A DNA stretch of 9,354 nucleotides, taken from Methanomassiliicoccaceae archaeon. Its GTDB lineage: Archaea; Thermoplasmatota; Thermoplasmata; Methanomassiliicoccales; Methanomethylophilaceae. This document shows, one piece after another, positions 1 to 5,479 of this stretch. The notes under the pieces were generated by a model, which saw nothing but the letters and a program-made list of their open reading frames with translations, was not told the DNA's origin and made no database searches. The DNA is taken from positions 1 through 9,354 of the forward strand of contig WRNL01000052.1 of NCBI GenBank assembly GCA_009776625.1. Direction: 5' to 3'. Positions within the stretch are counted from its first letter, which is position 1; each line of letters starts with the position of its first letter. A program made the position numbers and the translations under genes.

Positions 1-255
1 CTCGCCGGACAGCCCGCCGCTGTAGCCAGCGTCCATGAATACGTACAGCTCCGTCACCGGCTCGAACCCCTTGTTGTCGTATGCCAGGGCCGAGTAGTCG
101 GATGACGGGCCGTGCACGCTGAACGCGATGTCTCCGTCGGACACTGCGGCTTCGGAGCCGTATTGGTGCGGGTTCGCCCAGTATGCGACGACCTGTCCGG
201 CCAGCACGAACGCTATAAGCACGGCCGCCAGCGCCGTCAGCCACCGGACGTTCAC
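1..255 (-). CDS. Membrane-anchored exported protein, N-terminal 85 codons only (partial)
   Basis: Reading leftward from a GTG at 255-253, the frame stays open for 85 codons to the window edge, so the C-terminus is missing. The GTG overlaps the stop of the upstream GT-C gene by 4 nt (GTGA), which implies translational coupling. A G-rich SD-like tract (GGGGGG) lies about 10 nt before the start inside the upstream gene. Residues 1-4 carry an Arg, and residues 5-26 form one hydrophobic segment, either an uncleaved anchor or a signal peptide. What follows (from about residue 27) is polar and aromatic, as expected for an extracytoplasmic domain. I recognise no family in the visible part. Co-expression with a membrane glycosyltransferase suggests a role at the cell surface, but this is inference. 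Confidence 0.72.
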   Translation of the reverse strand, partial: MNVRWLTALAAVLIAFVLAGQVVAYWANPHQYGSEAAVSDGDIAFSVHGPSSDYSALAYDNKGFEPVTELYVFMDAGYSGGLSGE

Positions 256-1628
256 AGCGGCGACCCCCCTTTCATCTTGTCCCTGAACCATATCACTATG
301 ATGTACCATATGCCGATGGCCTCGATCATCCCTGTCACCGTGATGAGCAGGAACAGCGAGGACACGCCGAACACGGGCTGCTGCACCCACTGCATGATCC
401 CCAGCACCCACTCCAGGTCGAGGATGCCCGTGTAGGCCGCCAGCGACGTGAGCACGGAGAAGTTGTTCATCACGAACGCGAACACCGCCGCGCCCCCCGT
501 CATCAGTGCCCAGGGCAGCAGGTACCTCCTGTCGTTCACGGCGATGTGGTACGCCAGGAACACGATTATTATCATGAGGTACTGCGGCGCCGGTATCCAC
601 ACGAATATCGCCGCCGTGGTTATCAGCATGCAATAGAAGAAATTGTTGTCCGCCTTCTCAGGCTCCGACTTCGCGAGCCTGTAGGACAGGTAGATTATCA
701 GGCCGAATACCAAAGGCTGCAACAGGAGGACCGCCATGTAGCCCAGCGACTCCGTCAGCCCCTTTATCCCGTCCCCGCCAGTCCCCGCCGTCCCGGCGCG
801 GCTCAGCATGAACCACAGGGAGTCCGTGAGCGAGCCCTCCAGGATCATCGGGATGTGGAGGACGACGGTCATGATCAACAGGCCTGCGGCCCCCAGCAGG
901 ATGCTCCTCTTCATCCCCGCCCTGTCCCCGCGGTTCTTCAGTACCATGTACGCCAACATCGGGAACACGGCGTAGAAGGGGAAGAACTTCGCGAATATGG
1001 CGAGGGACAGCATCGCGCCCCCAGTGAAGTAGCGGCCCTTGTACATCAGGAGCGCGGACAGGAACAGGAACAGGACCGCGAATGTGTCGAACATCGCCTG
1101 GACGGAGGACATGTATATCACGACAGGGCACAGGAACCACAGCGCGAAACCGAACGTCGCCTTCTTCTCGTTGCCGGTCCTCTCTTTCACCAGGTAGTAC
1201 ACCAGCGCCCCCACTATGACGTCGCACAGTATGAAGGGTGCCTTGATGAACACGTTGAAGCCGATGGTCGTCACCTCGGGGGTGAAGTAATACCACCAGA
1301 GGTCCTCCGCCGGCAACAGGACGTCGAAGAAGGACACCATCGGGTGCACGTCGACGACGAAGCCGCTGAACAGGGAGAACGACCCCAGCATGTAGCCCCA
1401 GACCGGGGAGTAGTAGTAGCCCGGCACCTCGTACAGGCCGAACCCCGCCTGGATATGCTCCATGACCATGGCCCAATGGGCGATGTCGTAGGTGTACGTG
1501 AAGAGGGGCGCGAGGACGAACCTTATCAGCAGCCCTGCGACGAGTATCACCACGACCGGCCTTTTCAGCATCGCTGTGGCAGAAGAGAAAACACTGCCCC
1601 TCTCACCCTCGACGCTTGGGGATTCCAT
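252..1628 (-). CDS. Multi-spanning GT-C glycosyltransferase (GT87 / PIG-M-like mannosyltransferase type)
   Basis: The 458-residue protein has roughly ten to twelve hydrophobic segments (first at about 23-43, last at about 418-447), typical of GT-C enzymes. These take a sugar from a polyprenyl-phosphate donor on the outer face of the membrane. In the first extracytoplasmic loop, after TM1, sits TYTYDIAHW, whose Asp48 is at the position of the GT-C catalytic acid. A Tyr-rich stretch YYYSPVW follows at 71-77. At about 176-216 the protein reads VQAMFD, a hydrophobic span, then AKFFP, resembling the GQxD ... K..P pattern of GT87-type proteins. The start at 1628 is supported by a TATA-like box 28 bp upstream, implying a leaderless mRNA; other ATGs just upstream are out of frame. 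The substrate is unknown. A GtrA protein and a DPM1-like enzyme nearby fit a lipid-linked sugar pathway. An O-glycan or N-glycan mannosyltransferase is equally possible. Confidence 0.8.
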   Translation of the reverse strand: MESPSVEGERGSVFSSATAMLKRPVVVILVAGLLIRFVLAPLFTYTYDIAHWAMVMEHIQAGFGLYEVPGYYYSPVWGYMLGSFSLFSGFVVDVHPMVSFFDVLLPAEDLWWYYFTPEVTTIGFNVFIKAPFILCDVIVGALVYYLVKERTGNEKKATFGFALWFLCPVVIYMSSVQAMFDTFAVLFLFLSALLMYKGRYFTGGAMLSLAIFAKFFPFYAVFPMLAYMVLKNRGDRAGMKRSILLGAAGLLIMTVVLHIPMILEGSLTDSLWFMLSRAGTAGTGGDGIKGLTESLGYMAVLLLQPLVFGLIIYLSYRLAKSEPEKADNNFFYCMLITTAAIFVWIPAPQYLMIIIVFLAYHIAVNDRRYLLPWALMTGGAAVFAFVMNNFSVLTSLAAYTGILDLEWVLGIMQWVQQPVFGVSSLFLLITVTGMIEAIGIWYIIVIWFRDKMKGGSPL

Positions 1629-1650
1629 GGCATCCCATGCCCGATTGATA

Positions 1651-1662
1651 CTTTATATTTTT
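1651..1662 (-). promoter_or_regulatory. TATA-like box for the GT-C gene
   Basis: Read on the minus strand, this AT-rich island is AAAAATATAAAG in an otherwise GC-rich spacer. Its centre is about 28 bp upstream of the ATG at 1628, which puts the expected start of transcription at or within 1-2 nt of the start codon. No SD sequence precedes that ATG, consistent with a leaderless transcript. Confidence 0.6.
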
Positions 1663-1675
1663 GGACTGACCCCAT

Positions 1676-1690
1676 CCCACGGGCCGTGGG
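1676..1690. repeat. Perfect 7-bp inverted repeat between divergent promoters (possible operator)
   Basis: CCCACGG-G-CCGTGGG is a perfect palindrome with a single central base. An outer pair, CCCAT at 1671-1675 and ATGGG at 1696-1700, is also complementary but asymmetrically spaced. The palindrome lies close to midway between the two TATA-like boxes at about 1656 and 1723, so a dimeric regulator bound here could act on both genes. The high GC content of the region makes chance palindromes more likely, so a regulatory role is only a suggestion. Confidence 0.35.
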
Positions 1691-1720
1691 CCATCATGGG
1701 CGGCGCCCGATGCGAAACGC

Positions 1721-1726
1721 AATTAA
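1721..1726 (+). promoter_or_regulatory. Weak TATA-like box for the GT4 gene
   Basis: AATTAA is centred about 27 bp upstream of the ATG at 1751, the spacing expected for archaeal TBP and a leaderless start. It is the only AT-rich hexamer at this distance. No SD precedes the ATG (CCCG-ATG). The match to a TATA consensus is poor; CTATACA at 1737-1743 is closer in sequence but too near the ATG. Confidence 0.35.
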
Positions 1727-1750
1727 CCGCGATGCCCTATACACAGCCCG

Positions 1751-2854
1751 ATGAGGATCGTCGACGTTAACCCGTTCTTCTACCCCCACAAGGGCGGGAT
1801 AGAGCACAGGATGCATGACACCAGCAGGCTGCTGGCGGGAAGGGGGCACGACGTGACCGTCCTCACGGGGAGGCTCCCTGGAACGGAGGAGGAGGAGACG
1901 GCCCCGGAAGGGTACCGCATCCTGCGCCTGGAATCGAGGCTCATCGACCTGTACAACCCGCCGTTCATATCGTCCAAGGGCGTCCTCGAGGGCATCGTCG
2001 GCATCGACCCCGACATCGTGAACTTCAACTACAGATGGGCCCCCAGCTACACCAGGGACCTTAAAAAATACGACGGGAGGAAGGTGTTCACATACCACAA
2101 CATGTGGGGGGAGGGCGTCGGCCTCCAAAAGCGGCTGTCCGAGGCGAACGACAACCGTTTCAGGGGCTGTCTGGATACCTTCGACCACATCATCGCCGTG
2201 AGCGGGTATGTGAAGGATGACCTCGTGAGGCGGGGGTACCCCGAGAGGCACGTCACGACGGTGCCGACAGGCCTCTCGGGGTTCCCGGAGGCGGGCAAGG
2301 GGGACGGCGACTTCATACTTTCCCTCGGCAGGCTGGTCAGGACCAAAGGCCTCGACTACCTGCTGGAGGCCATGAGGGACGTCGACTCCAGGCTCGTCAT
2401 ATGCGGGAGGGGGCCGGACCAGAAACGCCTTGAGAAGAAGGTCAGGAAGCTCGGGCTCGAGGGCAGGGTGGAGATGAGGGGCTGGGTCGAGGAGGACGAG
2501 AAGGAAAGGCTGATGGGCTCCTGCAGGTTCTTCGTCATGCCGTCCCTGTTCGAGTCCCTGGGCCTCGCCGCCATAGAGCTCATGGCGCACGGCAGGCCCA
2601 TCGTGTACACCGACGTCGACGGCCTCCCGGACACCGTGGGCGACGGGGGCGTGCCCGTGCCGCCGAGGGACCCGGCCGCGCTGTCGAGGGCGATGAACGC
2701 CCTCCTCGGCGACCGCAGCCGCACCGAGGCGCTGGGGGGGAACGCGCTCAGGCGGGCGCGGGAGTACAGTTGGGAGGGGCTGATCCCCATGATCGAGTCC
2801 GTCTACGAGAGGGTGATGTCGGGAGAGTGCTCCTCGAAGGACGCCCGCGGCTGA
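1751..2854 (+). CDS. GT4-family (GT-B fold) glycosyltransferase
   Basis: The 367-residue protein has the usual length and layout of family 4 retaining glycosyltransferases, which move a sugar from a nucleotide donor to a lipid-linked or glycan acceptor in the cytosol. The N-terminal domain begins with a beta strand (RIVDVNPFF) and a glycine loop KGGIEHR at 14-20. It carries the hydrophobic strand HDVTVLTGR and an acceptor-side motif FTYHNMWG at about 113-120. The C-terminal domain shows SLGRLVRTKG at 191-200, with Arg194 and Lys199 placed to contact the donor phosphates. It also has the EX7E motif with Glu268 and Glu276 (FESLGLAAIE). No membrane segment is seen. The start is the first ATG after the weak TATA-like box. 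The donor and acceptor cannot be read from sequence; GDP-mannose-type and GDP-heptose donors are both conceivable given the neighbours. Confidence 0.88.
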   Translation: MRIVDVNPFFYPHKGGIEHRMHDTSRLLAGRGHDVTVLTGRLPGTEEEETAPEGYRILRLESRLIDLYNPPFISSKGVLEGIVGIDPDIVNFNYRWAPSYTRDLKKYDGRKVFTYHNMWGEGVGLQKRLSEANDNRFRGCLDTFDHIIAVSGYVKDDLVRRGYPERHVTTVPTGLSGFPEAGKGDGDFILSLGRLVRTKGLDYLLEAMRDVDSRLVICGRGPDQKRLEKKVRKLGLEGRVEMRGWVEEDEKERLMGSCRFFVMPSLFESLGLAAIELMAHGRPIVYTDVDGLPDTVGDGGVPVPPRDPAALSRAMNALLGDRSRTEALGGNALRRAREYSWEGLIPMIESVYERVMSGECSSKDARG

Positions 2855-2860
2855 CGAAAG

Positions 2861-2870
2861 ATATTATTAT
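2861..2870 (+). promoter_or_regulatory. TATA-like box for gtrA, deciding its start
   Basis: ATATTATTAT stands out in the 41-bp gap after the GT4 stop. It is centred about 28-30 bp before the ATG at 2896, which fits a leaderless or near-leaderless message. An in-frame ATG at 2869 overlaps the box itself, so it cannot be transcribed from this promoter. This favours the start at 2896. Confidence 0.5.
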
Positions 2871-2895
2871 GCAGCCCCTATGCAGAGTGGAACAC

Positions 2896-3348
2896 ATGAC
2901 GCCCATCGCGGACTTCGTTAAGAGCTTCGTTAAGAAACACCAGGAGGGCCTGCTCTACCTCATCTGCGGCGCCGGCACCGTGTTCGTGAGCTGGGGCACT
3001 TACGCCCTCTTCGTCTGGCTCGGCATCGAGGTCAACGTGAGCAACGTCCTCTCGTGGGTCTGCGGCGTGTCGTTCGCCTTCGTCCTGAACAAATGGGTGG
3101 TCTTCGACTGCCGCTCCACGGAAGGGACGACCCTTGCGAGGGAGATCGGCTCGTTCTTCATCTTCCGCATAGCGACGGGCGTGGTCGCGATAGTGGCTTT
3201 CCCGGTACTGTACAACTTCGGGATGGGGCAGCCGCTGTTCGGCGTGGACGGCTTCATCGCGAAGATCGCCGTCAGCGTCATAGAGATAGTCCTGAACTAC
3301 TTCGCGAGCAAGTTCGTGGTGTTCAGGAAAAAGAAGGACGATGCCTGA
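2896..3348 (+). CDS. GtrA-family polyprenyl-linked sugar translocation protein
   Basis: The 150-residue protein has the GtrA-like fold signature. Four hydrophobic helices lie at about 18-42, 47-70, 86-107 and 117-138. The family hallmarks are present: NKWVVF at 65-70 after helix 2, and NYFASKFVVFRKK at 134-146 after helix 4. GtrA proteins are membrane proteins associated with polyprenyl-phosphate sugar synthases and are thought to help move the lipid-linked sugar across the membrane or anchor the synthase. The frame stays open upstream into the GT4 gene, but the TATA-like box at 2861-2870 and the match to family length support the ATG at 2896. The stop codon lies in the loop of a hairpin that probably ends the converging ilvE transcript. 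A likely partner is the soluble DPM1-like GT2 encoded at 4745-5479; this is inferred. Confidence 0.85.
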   Translation: MTPIADFVKSFVKKHQEGLLYLICGAGTVFVSWGTYALFVWLGIEVNVSNVLSWVCGVSFAFVLNKWVVFDCRSTEGTTLAREIGSFFIFRIATGVVAIVAFPVLYNFGMGQPLFGVDGFIAKIAVSVIEIVLNYFASKFVVFRKKKDDA

Positions 3349-3361
3349 GAAGGCATCGTTC
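3336..3361 (-). terminator. Hairpin between convergent gtrA and ilvE, with a T tract for the leftward transcript
   Basis: ACGATGCC (3338-3345) and GGCATCGT (3352-3359) form a perfect 8-bp stem, extended by one G-T and one G-C pair, around a 6-nt loop TGAGAA that contains the gtrA stop. Read leftward, the stem is followed by a pyrimidine tract with five consecutive T (3332-3328). This makes it a good candidate terminator for the ilvH-ilvE transcript. The rightward side has no T tract, but a smaller stem, CGGC/GCCG at 3361-3373, follows and holds the ilvE stop in its loop. Archaeal termination depends mainly on T-rich tracts, so the stem itself may be secondary. Confidence 0.55.
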
Positions 3362-3366
3362 GGCCC

Positions 3367-4293
3367 TCAGCCGATGTAGTCCAGCCAGCCCTCGTACGCA
3401 GGGTCCTTCCCCGTGACGACGTCCAGGAACCTGCCCTGCAGGCTCTTGGATATCTCGCCGACGGCCCCTGAGCCGACGGCCCTGCCGTCGATGCTGGTGA
3501 CCGGCGAGAACTCCGCCGCCGTCCCGGTCATCCAGACCTCGTCCGCGGTCATGAGCTGCGTCCTCGTCACCTGGGTCTCTACGACCTCGTGCCCCATGTC
3601 CCGGGCGAGCTCGATGACGGAGTTCCTGGTGATGCCGTCCAGTATGCATTCGGACACCTGCGGGGTGTATATCCTCCCCTTCTTGCATATGAAGAGGTTC
3701 TCCCCCGTGCATTCGGCGACGTGCCCGGTCGAGTTGAGCATTATGGCCTCGCTGGCGCCCTGGCGGACCGCCTCCATCTTCGCTAGGCATGACGTGACGT
3801 AGGTCCCGTTGACCTTCGCCCCTGCCGGCCCGCACAGGTTGTCCGGCCTGTGCCACGACGATGTAACCACCTTCGCGCCCTCCTCGGACGCGCTGCCGAG
3901 GTAAGCCCCCATGAATATGCATGTTATGGCCAGGCTCGCCGGGACGCCGATGGGGTTCAGCCCCGCCCTCTCGCCGTTGAGGAACACGCAGGGCTTGATG
4001 TAGTCGACCTTCTTGTTGGCCCTGACTGCCGCCTTCACCGCCTCCATGACCTCCCCTATGCTGTAGGCCTTGCCCCCGAACACGGGGTCTATGCCCATGA
4101 CCTTGCAGCCGTCGAAGAGCCTCGCGACGTGGTCCCTCAGCCTGAACACCGCCGGCCCCTTTGGGGTCTGGTACACCCTAAGCCCCTCGAAGACGCCCGT
4201 GCCGTAGTTGAGGGCGTGCGCCATCACGTGGACCTTGGCGTCCGCCCAGTCGACCAGCCTGCCGTCCACCCATATCTTCTCGCCTTTCTCCAT
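3367..4293 (-). CDS. ilvE: Branched-chain amino acid aminotransferase (class IV, PLP-dependent)
   Basis: This enzyme catalyses the last step of valine, leucine and isoleucine synthesis: reversible amino transfer between glutamate and the 2-oxo acids, in the cytosol. The 308-residue length matches IlvE. Seen in order are VFEGLRVY at 34-41, Tyr98 in DYIKPCVF, and the PLP lysine Lys160 in GAKVNGTY. Glu194 lies in AECTGENLF, at the position that contacts the pyridine nitrogen. The phosphate-cup sequence ILDGITR is at 217-223, and TGTAAEFSPV sits near the C-terminus. Lys100 stands where E. coli IlvE has Arg97. The start at 4293 has a strong SD (GGAGGG, 6-nt spacing). The gene begins 19 nt after the ilvH-like stop, so the two form an operon for the same pathway. 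D-amino acid transaminase and ADC lyase are other class IV members, but the overall pattern and operon favour IlvE. Confidence 0.93.
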   Translation of the reverse strand: MEKGEKIWVDGRLVDWADAKVHVMAHALNYGTGVFEGLRVYQTPKGPAVFRLRDHVARLFDGCKVMGIDPVFGGKAYSIGEVMEAVKAAVRANKKVDYIKPCVFLNGERAGLNPIGVPASLAITCIFMGAYLGSASEEGAKVVTSSWHRPDNLCGPAGAKVNGTYVTSCLAKMEAVRQGASEAIMLNSTGHVAECTGENLFICKKGRIYTPQVSECILDGITRNSVIELARDMGHEVVETQVTRTQLMTADEVWMTGTAAEFSPVTSIDGRAVGSGAVGEISKSLQGRFLDVVTGKDPAYEGWLDYIG

Positions 4294-4299
4294 ATCGTT

Positions 4300-4305
4300 C
4301 CCTCC
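4300..4305 (-). promoter_or_regulatory. Shine-Dalgarno sequence for ilvE
   Basis: GGAGGG on the minus strand ends 6 nt before the ATG at 4293, in the short gap after the ilvH-like stop. It fixes the ilvE start and shows that downstream operon genes here use SD initiation, unlike the leaderless first genes. Confidence 0.7.
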
Positions 4306-4312
4306 AGACGGA

Positions 4313-4675
4313 TCAGAGCGCGTTGAGCGCCATCACGTACTTTTCGGACTTGCTGCGCTCTATTATCTCCTCGACCTGCGCCGCCCCGCCGACCAGGCCG
4401 ACGTTCCCGTCGGACGTCGATATCAGGGCGTAGGCGGACTGGCCCTCGTACGGTATCATCTCCGCGTCATAGACGTCCTGCAGCTTCTGGAGCCTGCCCA
4501 TGGCGGTCTCCGCGGCCTCCTTGTCGATCACGGAGAGTACCATTCTCGACCTTTTCGGGATCTCGCATTTGCCCACCACTATGGTCTCGACGTTTATCTT
4601 GTTGCGGGTGAACTCGCCCATAACCCTCTGCATGACGCCGAACTCGTTCTTGACGATCAAGGATATCACGTGCAT
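4313..4675 (-). CDS. ilvH: Short IlvH-like ACT-domain protein, probable acetolactate synthase regulatory subunit
   Basis: The 120-residue protein opens with an ACT domain closely patterned on the N-terminus of IlvH. HVISLIVKNEFGVMQRVMG (2-20) corresponds to the LLENESGALSRV region, the next stretch NVETIVVG (28-35) to NIESLTV, and the SRMVLSVI segment (43-50) to SRMTI. IlvH binds valine and controls the catalytic subunit IlvB/IlvG, which makes acetolactate. The protein is shorter than usual IlvH (about 160 residues). Its tail after residue 75 lacks the typical second regulatory domain and reads instead as an Ala/Gly-rich stretch followed by a helix with Glu and Lys. The frame continues upstream without a stop into the antisense of the GT2 gene. 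The ATG at 4675 is chosen because it starts exactly at the ACT fold and lies just downstream of a TATA box. Pairing with ilvE supports a branched-chain role, and no ilvB is in the window. A free-standing ACT sensor is the alternative. Confidence 0.78.
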   Translation of the reverse strand: MHVISLIVKNEFGVMQRVMGEFTRNKINVETIVVGKCEIPKRSRMVLSVIDKEAAETAMGRLQKLQDVYDAEMIPYEGQSAYALISTSDGNVGLVGGAAQVEEIIERSKSEKYVMALNAL

Positions 4676-4706
4676 TGTTGCCACACTCAGGACGCTGATT
4701 ATCCTG

Positions 4707-4716
4707 CGTATATATG
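4707..4716. promoter_or_regulatory. Shared TATA box for the divergent ilvH-like and GT2 genes
   Basis: GTATATAT with a palindromic TATATA core sits almost exactly in the middle of the 69-bp spacer. Its centre is about 37 bp from the ilvH-like ATG (4675) and about 33 bp from the GT2 ATG (4745). Start sites about 27 bp away on each side would give leaders of roughly 6-10 nt for both. Neither leader has room for a clear SD. A second AT-rich site (GATAAT on the minus strand, about 4700-4705) could also serve the leftward gene. Confidence 0.5.
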
Positions 4717-4744
4717 AAATAGTGGTTTCAGGATAACATGGGTC

Positions 4745-5479
4745 ATGGCCTGTGAAAAAACCTTCACGGTGATACTGCCTACGTACAACGAGGAGGAGAA
4801 CATCGGCAGGATGGTCTCCTCGCTCCGGGAGATGTACCCCGACTTCCACATACTGGTCATGGACGACGGCTCCACGGACGGGACGAAGGGGATCGTCGAC
4901 TCCCTGGCCCTGAGGGACATCCGGTTCATCGTCAGGGACTCTGACGTACGCGGGGTCACCGCCAGCGTCTGCGACGGCATCCTCGCCTCGGGGACCGACC
5001 TCTTCATGTGCATGGACTCCGACTTCCAGCACCCCCTCGAGGCCGCCGGCAGGCTTTACGGCGAGCTTTGCAAGGGCTGCGACCTGGCGGTCGGCGTCAG
5101 GGTCGACAGGAGGGCGCTCGGCCTCAAGAGGGGCCTGGGCTCCTGGATGTTCCACGCGCTGGCGCTGTCGGTGCTCTTCGTCCACGGGAAAGGCAGGACC
5201 AAGGACATCGCCAGCGGCCTCTTCGGCGGCGACGTGGGGCTTTTCTCCGAGGTCATAAGGGAGCAGGGCGACAAGTTCGAGATGAGGGGGTTCAAGCTGC
5301 TCTTCGACTTCCTGCGGAACGGCCCGTCCGACGTGAGGATAGGGGAGTTCACCTACAAGTTCGAGAAGAGGGACAAGGGGGAGTCCAAGGTCAGGCCGGA
5401 GACGGTCTACCGGTCGTTCCGCCAGTGCGGCGTGGTAGGGAGGCTCCTCGCCTGGGCGTACAAGGCGCTGTTCAGTTGA
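4745..5479 (+). CDS. DPM1-like family 2 glycosyltransferase (polyprenyl-phosphate mannose synthase type)
   Basis: This inverting GT-A enzyme probably transfers mannose or a related sugar from a GDP donor to polyprenyl (dolichyl) phosphate at the cytosolic membrane face. The 244 residues show PTYNEEENIG at 12-21, the nucleotide-binding MDDGSTDGT at 39-47 (Asp40, Asp41), and the metal-binding DSDFQHP at 91-97 (Asp91, Asp93, Gln95). They also show GVR at 117-119 and the DPM hallmark RDKGESK at 209-215 near the C-terminus. No transmembrane helix follows, so this is a soluble or peripheral form that may need a membrane partner. The GtrA protein at 2896-3348 is an obvious candidate, since some archaeal enzymes carry that domain fused. 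The gene overlaps the 3' end of the convergent gmhAB gene by 8 nt. The donor could be GDP-mannose or, more speculatively, the GDP-heptose made next door. Confidence 0.87.
   Translation: MACEKTFTVILPTYNEEENIGRMVSSLREMYPDFHILVMDDGSTDGTKGIVDSLALRDIRFIVRDSDVRGVTASVCDGILASGTDLFMCMDSDFQHPLEAAGRLYGELCKGCDLAVGVRVDRRALGLKRGLGSWMFHALALSVLFVHGKGRTKDIASGLFGGDVGLFSEVIREQGDKFEMRGFKLLFDFLRNGPSDVRIGEFTYKFEKRDKGESKVRPETVYRSFRQCGVVGRLLAWAYKALFS

Noticed and set aside
546..1754. A 402-codon open frame on the plus strand opposite the GT-C gene
   Set aside because: Its translation is rich in His, Arg, Gln and Glu with no recognisable motif, as expected for the antisense of a GC-rich gene. The minus-strand product has membrane helices and GT-C features.
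1694..2590. A 298-codon open frame on the minus strand opposite the GT4 gene
   Set aside because: It is low in structure and has no family pattern. The plus-strand frame shows full GT4 motifs, including EX7E.
2770..2895. N-terminal extension of gtrA back to 2770
   Set aside because: The extension overlaps the GT4 coding sequence, adds a polar non-homologous segment, and crosses the TATA-like box. The family begins at about the ATG at 2896.
4676..5185. N-terminal extension of the ilvH-like gene back to 5185
   Set aside because: The added 170 residues are antisense to the GT2 gene, Pro/Asp/Val-rich and without motif. The ACT fold starts exactly at the ATG at 4675.
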